Shown one piece after another: positions 7,241 through 14,161 of a stretch of DNA of 14,161 bases. The notes under the pieces were generated by a model. That model did not search any database and had not been told where the DNA came from. It saw only the letters and a program-made list of their open reading frames with translations. Each line of letters begins with the position of its first letter. Positions within the stretch are counted from its first letter, which is position 1. The DNA comes from Prasinococcaceae sp. CCMP 1430 (taxonomy: Eukaryota > Prasinodermophyta > Palmophyllophyceae > Prasinococcales > Prasinococcaceae): assembly GCA_013416795.1 (NCBI GenBank), contig RQSC01000004.1, forward strand, positions 559,393 to 573,553, in the 5' to 3' direction. The translations under genes and the position numbers were made by a program.

Positions 7241-7249
7241 TCACGCGCT
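7138..7249. repeat. 54-base tandem duplication spanning the Nudix stop codon
   Basis: Two adjacent copies with a 54-base period: the unit starting GCGAGTGCCGCGCGTCGG is found at 7147-7200 and again from 7201 to about 7249. One internal mismatch is seen (G versus T, GTCGGGTGC against GTCGGTTGC). The similarity extends a few bases left of each copy (GCGCTTCG). The Nudix TGA (7243-7241) sits in the right-hand copy; the left copy carries the equivalent triplet at 7189-7187. Confidence 0.92.
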
Positions 7250-8215
7250 CGGCTTCGCTCCCGTGGGCGTGTGCACGACCTTTCCGTCCCAGTAGGCGAG
7301 GTCCGTGAAGCGCGGGCCCTCCGGTGGGTCGAGCACGACGGAGCTGGCGCTGCCTCGTGCCGCCTCCGCACCCTGCCGCTCCTCCCGGCCGGCACCCTCG
7401 GCACCCGCGTCGGCTCCGTAGACGATCGCCGCGACCTCGGCGCACGCGTGCGCCGTGAGGCCCCACACGTTGAAGGTCTCGCCGTGCGTCGGGCAGCGGT
7501 GCTCGAACTCGTGGATGCGCAGCGCGTGCCCGCCCTCGCCGCCCCACTCGATGTCTTGTACGGCGTACGCGCCCACGGGGGGCGCGGCGAACGTGCTGAG
7601 GGGCACCTCGAAGACGCAATCGACCTCGTCCGGCTGGCGGACGGCCTCGAACGCCGCCGAGACCAGCGCGACGACTGGGCGCACGCTCAGCTTGTGCTGC
7701 GAGAGGCGCGGGCGCAGCGCGCCGAGCACGAGCACCACGTCCTCCGAGCGCAGCCCCACTTCCTCCCGCGCCTCGCGCAGCGCCGTCGCCGCGTCGGACC
7801 CGTCCTCGGCGTCGCGCTTGCCGCCGGGAAACGCGACCTGGCCGGCGTGCGTGCGCAGATGCGCCGAGCGTCGCGTGAGCACGACGTGGAGTGCGTAGCC
7901 GCGCGGCGAGCGCTCGTCCGCGCGCGCTACGAGCGGCACGAGCACAGCCGCGCGGCGGTGTGCCACGGGCGGGTGCGCGGCGTCGCCCTCGTGGCGCACG
8001 CGCGCGCGCGCGCGCGCGCGGAGCGCCGAGCTTGCGCACGCGGGTGCCTCGGCTGCGGCCGTCCCCCTCTCGGTCCTCCCCGCCTCCCTCGAGCGCTCTC
8101 CCTCCCTCCTCCCTCGCGCACCGCACCGCGATCGCGCCGCCGCGCACCGCGGTCGCGCGCGGTGGGGAAGCGGCCTGCGCCGCGTGCGTTTGGTATCGGA
8201 GACTCCGCTCCGCAC
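7241..8215 (-). CDS. CoA-type Nudix hydrolase (NUDT7/NUDT8/PCD1-like); 5' exon unresolved
   Basis: From about 7970 downward the frame encodes RRAAVLVPLV, LTRRSAHLRTHAGQVAFPGG, and the Nudix box G-KRDAEDGSDAATAL-REAREEVGL. The LTxRS-LRxHxGQVAFPGG block is the hallmark (UPF0035 type) of CoA and acyl-CoA diphosphatases, which split CoA to 3',5'-ADP and phosphopantetheine in peroxisomes or mitochondria. The REAREE metal-binding residues are intact. SVRPVVALV, FEVPLS and FNVWGLTAHACAEV are later family elements. The open frame extends to 8215 but begins with GTG and has no Met anywhere, so translation must start in an upstream exon. ATGs at 8515 and 8619 lead into short Arg/Leu/Pro-rich, acid-poor peptides that could be organelle presequences. 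Joining a donor at 8472/8471 to an AG at 8032-8031 would keep the frame, but this is speculative. The C-terminus ends ...GAKPSA with no obvious peroxisomal SKL signal. Confidence 0.88.
   Translation of the reverse strand: MRSGVSDTKRTRRRPLPHRARPRCAAARSRCGARGRREGERSREAGRTERGTAAAEAPACASSALRARARARVRHEGDAAHPPVAHRRAAVLVPLVARADERSPRGYALHVVLTRRSAHLRTHAGQVAFPGGKRDAEDGSDAATALREAREEVGLRSEDVVLVLGALRPRLSQHKLSVRPVVALVSAAFEAVRQPDEVDCVFEVPLSTFAAPPVGAYAVQDIEWGGEGGHALRIHEFEHRCPTHGETFNVWGLTAHACAEVAAIVYGADAGAEGAGREERQGAEAARGSASSVVLDPPEGPRFTDLAYWDGKVVHTPTGAKPSA
7999..8020. repeat. (CG)11 dinucleotide tract near the Nudix N-terminal boundary
   Basis: Twenty-two bases of alternating C and G lie just upstream of the conserved Nudix domain. 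In the Nudix frame they encode alternating Ala and Arg. A length error here would shift the reading frame, so it adds to the uncertainty about the true N-terminus. Confidence 0.85.
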
Positions 8216-8843
8216 ACGAGCGAGCGGATTGGATTGCGCTTCAGGTCGCGCGGCCGCAGAGTGGGGGGGCGGAAGTGCGCGGGCGCGCGGGCAGTCGGCG
8301 CGCGGCGCGCGGGCAAGGAGGGCGGGGGGAGAGGGGGGGGAGCGGGGAAGCGAGAAGCGTGTGTGTGTTTGGTGGTGGTGGTGGGGGGGCAGAGAGAGGG
8401 GCAGACGGAAAGGGAGTGAGGGGGAGGAGCGGGCGGCGCAAGGATTCGGGTGGCAGGAGAGGGGCGGTCACCGGAGTCGGACGAGCAGAGGCCGCGGGGT
8501 AAGCGGGGCGCGCATTTTGTCAACAGCCCCGGCGGGCGCCGCGGGGAGCGCCGCGCACCGCAGCACGCGAACCAGGGAAGCGCGGGTGGGCAGGCGGCAG
8601 CGGGCCTAACCCCCCCCATCCCCCACCCCCCACCCCCTTTCTTGCCCAGCTCCTTGCGGGCGGGGCGAACCAGCCACCGCCGGTGCGGCCAGCCCACCGC
8701 CACTGCCGAGCGCCGACTGCGGGCGCGGCGCCGGCCTGCGGGGACCGCCGCCGGAAGCGCGCGAATACGTGCCCATCGGCGCGGGCGCGCGGGCGAGCGA
8801 GCGAGCGAGGCAACAGTGAAGCGAGAGCGACGAGGCCGCGGCG
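8216..8843. promoter_or_regulatory. Divergent intergenic region between Nudix and Kir-channel genes
   Basis: About 630 bases hold the start regions of two divergent genes. The left part (about 8320-8450) is a purine-rich, G-skewed block with GT-rich repeats (GTGTGTGT, GGTGGTGGTGG). At 8611-8637 lies a C-run block. The right end (about 8800-8843) is a GCGA-rich 5' UTR-like segment leading into the ATG at 8844. Frames on both strands are Arg/Gly/Pro shadows. Part of it may hold the missing Nudix 5' exon. Confidence 0.45.
8611..8637. other. Perfect C-run/G-run block (G-quadruplex or i-motif candidate)
   Basis: The plus strand reads C7-AT-C5-A-C6-A-C5, so the minus strand has four G runs of at least five with loops of one or two bases. 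That is well above the usual G-quadruplex pattern, and the C strand fits an i-motif. It lies between two divergent genes, where such structures often affect promoter activity; the role is inferred. Confidence 0.7.
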
Positions 8844-11800
8844 ATGGAGAGGTCTGAGTCGCTGCCCCATCCCCCGCGTGCGCGCGCGCCGCCCTCTCCA
8901 CTGGTGGGGGCTGGCGAGCCAGAGGGGGGGGCGGGCGAGGCCCGACCGAGCGCGCAGCGCGCCCGCCGCGCTGGCGGCCGCGCCGACGCCGGGGATGAGC
9001 CGCGCGATGCAAACGTCCTGCTGGGCATCCCCGAAGACTTCGCCGTCGCCTCGACGGTGGAGACGTACCCGCGCCCGTCAGCGCGCCGTCGGAGCCACCG
9101 CCGTGCGGCCTGGAATTGGGGCGCCAACACCGCGCCCGCGCCGAGCGCAGCGACGTACGCACCCTTGCCGTCGCGCGAGCGGCGCGAGGGTGCCGCCTCC
9201 GCTCCCGTCGGCGCGCGCGCGGACCGCGCGACCCGAAGTTGGAGCGAGGACGCGCCGACGAGGGAGTCGGCTCTCGGGCGCGTGCACCGCGTGGTCGCCG
9301 CGCCCTTCCTCGAGCGCGGACGCGCGTCCAAGGAGACGTACGCCCGCCCGCCCGTGATCACGAGCGCCACGCACGACGACGCGTCGCATCGCGCGGGCGC
9401 GGCCGCCACGCGGTCGCTCCGCGACGACCTCTGGAGTCGAGTCGAATCCAGCCCCCCGCGGCATGCCACGCGTCGCGGCCCTCCTCGCAGCCCGTCAGGG
9501 ACGCTGAGGCATCGGGCGTCTCCGAGGCGAAGCCCGCGCGCACCGCCGTCGCCGACCGATCCCGCCGGCGCGCACCGCCGCTCGGCGACGGGCTCGCACG
9601 CGAGCCGCAGCGGCGAGGACCTGCCGCTCGCAGAAGATGGTGCGAGCTCCTCATCGACGGACGAAATAGACTACGACATCGCCAGCGTGAGCATGCGATC
9701 GGCGAGCGAGTACACTGCCGAGGGCGTCAGAGTATCGCGCGCCGCCGCGCGGCCCGTCAGCGACGAGGGAGAGGACGGCAACGGCGCCACGGGCGGCGCC
9801 CCCGCTTTGGCGCCGCCGGGCCGCGAGCACCACCACCAGCGCCGCCCGCGCCGGCGGCGGCGCCAGGGCAAAGAGCACGCCGCCGTCGTCGACGGAGCGC
9901 CCGCGCCGCCGCCGCTGGCTCGGACGGCGGCGGAGTACGCTTCGCCCCTCGCGCCCCCGGGCCTGAACTACAAGCGGTTCCCGCGGCTCATCGGCCCCAT
10001 GGGCGAGCTGGCGGTCGAGCGCACCGGCCTGAAGGTCCTGCGCATCTGGTACTACGACGCGTTCACGACGATCTTCAACCTGTCGTGGAAGCTCATCCTG
10101 CTGCTCTTCGCGGTGGCCTACACCGTGAGTTTCCTGCTCTTCGGTCTCATCTGGTGGGGCATTTGGCGGGCGTCTGGCGAGGACTGCATCTCCAACGTGC
10201 GCGGCGACGCCGACGGCTTCCAGGCGGCCTTCCAGTTCTCCATCGAGACGCAGAGCACGCTCGGCTACGGGTTCAAGTCGCTGAACAACGAGGGCACGTG
10301 CCCCCAAGCGACGATCGTGCTGCTGATCCAGCTCGTGGTGGGCTTCCTGCTCGACGCGGTGCTGCTTGGTCTGGTGTACGCGAAGATCACGCGGCCCGAG
10401 CCGAGGGCGACCACCCTCCTGATATCCAAGGTCGCCGTGGTGGCGCCCCGGAGGGGGCGCTTGCAGCTGATGGTGCGGCTGGGCGACCAGCAGCGCACGC
10501 TCATCGCCGAGCCGCAGGTGCGCATGCTCCTCTTCGACTGCCTGCCGCGGCGCACCCCCGAGGGCGAGGACCGGGACTATCGCATGTGGGAGCTCGACTC
10601 GGTGGTGAACGAGGGCTCCAACACCCAGCTTTCGCTGATCATGCCTGCGATCGTCTCGCACACCATCGACGAGCACTCGCCCCTGGCGTTCTGGTACCTG
10701 CCGGGCCCGGGACGCGCGCCGCACATCCCCCCGCCCACGCTGCAGCTCGTCATCAGCGTGAGCGGCACGGCCGTCGAGAGCGGCAACCCCGTCACTAGCC
10801 GCAGGTCGATTCTGCCGGACGAGATTCTGGTGGGCAGGGTGTTCGAGCCCATGCTGAGGCACAGGTGCGTAATACGCCCCCAACCACGGGGGTTGGTTGG
10901 GGGGGAGAGGGAGGGACGTCGAAGACTTTGGATGAGCCCCCATGGGCCCTGCGCGATCGCCCCGCTTATCGCGCGCGCACGCTGACCCTGAGCCCCACGC
11001 ATTGGCATGCGTGCTGCAATTGCTGCATTGCCGCCGTCGCAACGCGACACCGTGAAAACGGCAGGTACAGCCGCAGCCGCGGCGCGTGGGTCCACTGCCT
11101 CGACTTTAGGAAGTTCGACGAGACGCGCCCGCTGCCAGTGCCGACGAAAGCGAACGGCGACGCGAGCGGCGGCAGCAGCGGGGTCGACGGGCAGAGCCCT
11201 GGCGAGGGGCCGGCGGCGCCGGGCCCGTCCGTCGGCGGTGGGGCCGACCCGCAATCGTCGGTGGCAGCGGGAGCGTCTCCTCTGCTGGGGGCGGGCGGGC
11301 GAGGCGGCGGCCCGTCCGCGTCCTCCTCTGCCGCAGCGACCGGACGGAGCGGCGCCGGCCGAGGAGGGGGTCCGGCCGAGGCGAACGCCCCCGGCACGGG
11401 GGTGCCGTTGGGAGGGGTTGAGGACGAGTCCGCATCATCGTCGGGCAACGAGTCGTGGGACGACGGCGCGCTCAAGCGAGACACGCTCGAGGAGAGCGCG
11501 TGGGACAGCGACGGGACGTACATCGGCAACGAGCGCAAGGCGTTCTTCTCCGAGGTGAAGCAGTCGATGTCGCAGCGGCCGGCCCCCGTGGGAGCGTTTG
11601 GGGTGGGGGCCGGGGGGGATGGGGCGGGGGATGGAGGGGGCGGCGACGCGAGCGCGAGGGGCACGCAGAGCGACGGCGGCGGCTGGGAGGACGGAGGTCC
11701 GAGCGGGGGCGACGACTGCGGCGCGGCGAGCGACGGGGGCGGAGGAGGCGCCGTGTCGCAGATGGCCCTCCAGAGGCGACGCTCGCGGCGGAGGCGCGCT

Positions 11801-11911
11801 CGGAGGCGCGCGCCGAGCCAGGCCGGGGGCGGCCTCTCTCTCCTGTTTGGTGTTGCGAGCGGAGGGAGCGGCGGGGGGGCGCTGTGGTACACCTCGCTGT
11901 TCGCGTTCTGA
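8844..11911 (+). CDS. Inward-rectifier (Kir-type) potassium channel with long disordered tails, two exons
   Basis: Exons 8844-10864 and 11065-11911 give 955 residues from ATG at 8844. Residues 1 to about 370 are low complexity. Kir features follow: interfacial RIWYYDAFTTIFNLSWK; M1 about 411-441 (LLFGLIWWGIW); extracellular Cys448 and Cys486, the conserved Kir disulfide pair; pore FSIETQSTLGYGF with Gly474-Tyr475-Gly476; and M2 LVVGFLLDAVLLGLVYAK, with Asp504 at the position that controls strong rectification in Kir2 channels. The cytoplasmic domain has LLISKVAVV, LMVRLGDQQRTLIAEPQVRM, PAIVSHTIDEHSPL and GTAVESG (G-loop), then DEILVGRVFEP spliced to YSRSRGAWVHCLDFRKFDET, the family's last strands. 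The usual basic RPKKR after M2 is RPEPR (517-521), so the PIP2 site looks altered. The last ~260 residues are disordered, Gly/Ser-rich, with a better-kept patch (TLEESAWDSDGTYIGNERKA) and an Arg cluster. It should conduct K+ in a membrane that cannot be specified. Confidence 0.95.
10865..11064 (+). other. Intron of the Kir-channel gene with tandem in-frame acceptors
   Basis: The donor is CACAG/GTGCGT at 10864/10865. The preferred acceptor is GGCAG at 11063-11064, giving a 200-base intron and an AG/G arginine codon at the join. Two more AGs at 11069-11070 and 11075-11076 (GCAGGTACAGCCGCAG) preserve the same phase and would remove two or four residues. Splicing restores the last Kir strands, whereas reading through yields TGG/CGG-rich nonsense and stops at 10983-10985. 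CTGAC at 10982-10986 is a candidate branch site. Confidence 0.88.
11593..11645 (+). repeat. G-run tract in the Kir C-terminal tail
   Basis: Successive runs of four to seven G (GGGG-T-GGGGG-CC-GGGGGGG-AT-GGGG-C-GGGGG) encode Gly/Ala/Asp-rich disordered sequence in exon 2. The pattern meets the G-quadruplex rule on the sense strand. It is in frame in the model used here, and length errors in such runs would alter the predicted C-terminus. Confidence 0.75.
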
Positions 11912-11980
11912 CGGACGTACGAAAAGACTTAAAAGCACTTAAAACGATTTGCCGCGATGCTGAGCTATCCCCAATTTATT
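11912..11980. terminator. Compact convergent 3' spacer with AT-rich signals
   Basis: Only 69 bases separate the Kir stop (TGA, 11909-11911) from the minus-strand stop (TGA at 11983-11981). The spacer is strikingly AT-rich for this window and contains GACTTAAAAG followed by CACTTAAAAC, a direct repeat of CTTAAAA. On the minus strand AATAAA occupies 11980-11975, directly next to the stop codon, and is a possible polyadenylation signal for that gene. The transcripts must overlap or end within these few bases. Confidence 0.55.
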
Positions 11981-14161
11981 TCAGGGTTCAGGGCTCGGGG
12001 CCGCGGTGTCGCCAGCAGCCCCCTCATCGACTTTTCCTTCATCCTCCTCGCCCTCGCCTGCCTTTTGGCTCGCGCTCGTCGCCACGCGCGCGCTCCTGAG
12101 CTTGGACAGCTTGGTGCGCGCCGCGCGCCGCGCCGCCGCGCCGTGCTCGAGCACCGCCGACAGCACGGGAATTGCGAACACCATGCCCGAGGTGACCACC
12201 AGCAGGGCGCCGATCACCCGCCGGTCGTTCGTGCCGCCGACGGTCTCTACCTTGACCAGCAGGCCGGCGAAGAGGATGAGCGCGATCTCGACGAGCGCCG
12301 CCTGTGCGGAGCGGTCCACCGCGGCGTCCGCGAACGGGCTGAGCGCCAGGTTGGCCACGAGAAAGAAGCAGGCGACGAGAAGCCCGACGGCAATCTGGCC
12401 GCTCCCGCCGGCGTCGACGAAGACCAGCGCGCCGGTCAGCACCAGCTTGCGCAGCAGCTCCACCAGCTCCCAATACCAGCACTCGGTGTGGTAGGAGGCG
12501 AAGAGCTGGCCGCAGTGGCGCATCGCGAGCGCCTCGTCCGCATCGAGCGGCCCGTTGATATCGTCGGCAAGGCGCTCCCCGACAAGAAACGTCCCGACGG
12601 CCGTCCCGGCCGCAGCGCCCCTCGCGCTGGCGCTCGACTTGGCGCCGAAACAGAGCTCGCCGACCGGAGCGTGCGCAGCCGCCCACGCGACCAGCGCCTC
12701 GCGCGCCGCACCGTCGTCGGCGGCGAAGGAGGCCGCTCGCGATGCCTTCCCCGACCGTGGCGACGCGGGTCCGTCCTCGCCCTGCCCGGCGGTCTTGGAC
12801 TGCGGCGACGCGGGGGTGTCACCGCCGGGCCGCTGGGCATTCTCCGACCCGTCGCCGGCGAGCGTTTGCGCGAGCCTCGTCCCGACGCGCACCTCGCCCT
12901 CGAAGAGCTGCTCGAGGGTGGCGCGCTCGCGCAGCAGGCGGCGCATCTCCATGCCGAGCACGGCGTCGACCTCATCGGCGTCCTCGTTGAGCGCGATGCC
13001 CACCAGGAGGGCGTTGCGCGCCACGGCGCGGCTGCGGTGCCTGGCGGCGATGGCGGGCACGCCGTGGCGGAGCATGGCCAGCAGGAAGAAGAGCGGGATG
13101 CCCGCCACGTAGAGAGCAATGCCGACGGACGCAAGCATCTCCGCGCGCTCGTGCGCGGCGGTGTCGCATCGCAGGCGCAGGTCGCTCGAGAGCCAGCGCG
13201 CGCCGTCCACCTCGCGGCAGTGAAACGTCTTCAGCAGCGTGGCCGACAGAATGGGGTAGACCAAGAAGAGGGCGAACAGCGAGTTGCGCCACACGTTGGC
13301 GCGGAAGCGCGCCAGGCGAGGGCGGAGGGCCTCGTCGCCGCCGGCGTAGAGGCGACCCGCCGCGTACAGCAGGAGCGTCGCGACGCCCAAGGCCGCCGGA
13401 GCGCACAGCCACAGCCACAGCTTGTCGAAGAAGTCCCACGTTTCCAGAGAGCAGCGTGCGCTGGGCAGCGCCAGCACGTCCAGGTTGATCACCTTGAGCG
13501 CCTTCACCATGTCAAGGAAAGCCTTCGGCCAGGGAATGTCAAAGGTCACATCCACCGTTGCGACGACCTGCACGAAGGCGATCAGCACGCGCGCGTGCGC
13601 CGCTGCGCTGCTGCGCTCGAGGCGACGCTCGACAGACTCCGCGGTCTCCGCGACGGTCTCGGACGCCTCGCGGCTCAGCTTCCGACCCAGCTGCGTCTTC
13701 TTCAAGTTGTCGCCATTGGCAAACGCTTCGTAAAAACTCGCCATGCGTTTCAGAGCGCCGCTCACCAGGGCTGCGAGACGCGGCAGGAATGGCAGCCAGT
13801 AGAGCAGCACAACGACGAGCGCGAGCGCGAGAATTGCAGCCACCGCGCCGACCCACACGCTTCCACTCGCCTGGCACGACGAGCATCCATCGCTCTCCGA
13901 GTAGCCATACCCCGGCTCGCACACCGCGCACAGCATGCCGTCGTAGCCGTAGTCGCAGCGCCACGACGAGTCGGCCGCGTCCTCGAGGCCGGCCTCCAAC
14001 AGCGCGCGGCGGCTCGCACTCGAGCTAGCAGCGCGGGCGCCCTCCCCTCCACCTCCGTGCCCGCGCGGCGCGTGCTCGGGGAGGCACGCGGTGGGAAAGG
14101 GGCACGAGTAGAACACGGGCGAGCTCATGTTTTCGCGCCAGTAGCCCGCCATGCCGCTCGG
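11981..14161 (-). CDS. Multi-pass membrane protein with Cys-rich ectodomain (TRP-like/ephrin-receptor-like repeat type), 5' truncated
   Basis: The frame is open across the right window edge, so the N-terminus is missing; the ATG at 14152 is probably internal. The first ~95 visible residues are a Cys-rich ectodomain end: GYWRENMSSPVFYSCPFPTA, then CDYGYDGMLCAVCEPGYG and CSSCQ, the pattern that precedes the membrane region in many large protist proteins with GCC2/GCC3 (ephrin-receptor-like) repeats. About nine hydrophobic segments follow. Recognisable ones are VWVGAVAAILALALVVVLLY, LWLWLCAPAALGVATLLLYA, NSLFALFLVYPILSATLLKT, LRKLVLTGALVFV, AVGLLVACFFLVANLAL, EIALILFAGLLV and IGALLVVTSGMVFAIPVLSA. 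TFHCREVDG-RWLSSDLRLRCD and ECWYWELVELLRKLVLTG are the conserved signatures of this class. A Ser/Pro/Asp-rich loop (about positions 12700-12870) breaks the middle, and the tail is acidic. Such proteins are often called TRP-like channels; transport function is unproven. No intron is needed in the visible part. Confidence 0.85.
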   Translation of the reverse strand, partial: PSGMAGYWRENMSSPVFYSCPFPTACLPEHAPRGHGGGGEGARAASSSASRRALLEAGLEDAADSSWRCDYGYDGMLCAVCEPGYGYSESDGCSSCQASGSVWVGAVAAILALALVVVLLYWLPFLPRLAALVSGALKRMASFYEAFANGDNLKKTQLGRKLSREASETVAETAESVERRLERSSAAAHARVLIAFVQVVATVDVTFDIPWPKAFLDMVKALKVINLDVLALPSARCSLETWDFFDKLWLWLCAPAALGVATLLLYAAGRLYAGGDEALRPRLARFRANVWRNSLFALFLVYPILSATLLKTFHCREVDGARWLSSDLRLRCDTAAHERAEMLASVGIALYVAGIPLFFLLAMLRHGVPAIAARHRSRAVARNALLVGIALNEDADEVDAVLGMEMRRLLRERATLEQLFEGEVRVGTRLAQTLAGDGSENAQRPGGDTPASPQSKTAGQGEDGPASPRSGKASRAASFAADDGAAREALVAWAAAHAPVGELCFGAKSSASARGAAAGTAVGTFLVGERLADDINGPLDADEALAMRHCGQLFASYHTECWYWELVELLRKLVLTGALVFVDAGGSGQIAVGLLVACFFLVANLALSPFADAAVDRSAQAALVEIALILFAGLLVKVETVGGTNDRRVIGALLVVTSGMVFAIPVLSAVLEHGAAARRAARTKLSKLRSARVATSASQKAGEGEEDEGKVDEGAAGDTAAPSPEP

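Noticed and set aside
7138-7249. Tandem repeat considered as the start of a CRISPR array
   Set aside because: Two directly abutting 54-base copies with no spacers, in a eukaryotic intergenic region; a simple duplication explains it.
6452-8419. Plus-strand open frame of 655 residues spanning the methyltransferase 5' end and the Nudix gene
   Set aside because: Covers two well-supported minus-strand genes and the tandem repeat; the composition is that of an antisense shadow with no recognisable domain.
7927-9162. Minus-strand open frame of 411 residues from the Kir 5' region into the Nudix gene
   Set aside because: Starts at GTG inside the Kir coding region and is Arg/Pro/Ser-rich throughout. 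The part below 8619 could contain a Nudix 5' exon, but the frame as a whole is not a gene.
9651-11042. Minus-strand open frame of 463 residues opposite the Kir channel
   Set aside because: Antisense to unambiguous pore and cytoplasmic-domain motifs and crosses the intron; Arg/His/Glu-rich shadow.
302-14161. Search for a defence, toxin-antitoxin or biosynthetic cluster
   Set aside because: The seven genes belong to unrelated housekeeping, signalling and transport families in alternating orientation, so there is no cluster logic.

Overview
The window looks like nuclear DNA of a GC-rich, gene-dense unicellular eukaryote, most likely a microalga. The evidence is seven protein genes of eukaryotic type in about 14 kb, short GT-AG introns, strong G/C at codon third positions, many low-complexity coding insertions and abundant (CG)n, (GA)n and G-run tracts. 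The first gene belongs to the plant MKP1 class of MAP kinase phosphatases. The splice donors read GTRCGY. A haptophyte or another high-GC alga is my best guess; the lineage cannot be fixed from this window.

Layout, left to right: (1) a poly-G tract at 1-72, then a G-rich 5' flank; (2) 302-3148 (+), an intronless MKP1-type dual-specificity phosphatase with gelsolin-like modules; (3) about 3319-3846 (-), the 3' part of a protein with a KOW-like segment, 5' end unresolved and an ambiguous base at 3808; (4) about 3823-4957 (+), a divergent profilin-like protein with one likely intron and an uncertain 3' end; (5) 5138-6991 (-), a NOL1/NOP2/Sun-family RNA m5C methyltransferase in two exons; (6) 7241 to about 8215 or beyond (-), a CoA-type Nudix hydrolase with no ATG in its frame, so its 5' exon is unresolved; (7) 8844-11911 (+), an inward-rectifier (Kir-type) potassium channel in two exons with long disordered tails; (8) 11981 to the right edge (-), a multi-pass membrane protein with a Cys-rich ectodomain, truncated by the window.

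The genes are packed in alternating orientation. Genes 2/3, 4/5 and 7/8 are convergent with short AT-richer spacers. Genes 3/4 are head to head and may overlap at their 5' ends. Genes 6/7 diverge from a G/C-skewed region of several hundred bases. Products span signalling (phosphatase), actin regulation (profilin-like), RNA modification, CoA/nucleotide clean-up and membrane transport. I see no operon-like functional theme, CRISPR array, rRNA or tRNA gene, transposon or viral cassette. No undescribed multi-gene system stands out. The points most worth checking are the unusual domain make-up of individual proteins, the unresolved 5' exons, the base at 3808 and a shared intron signature.
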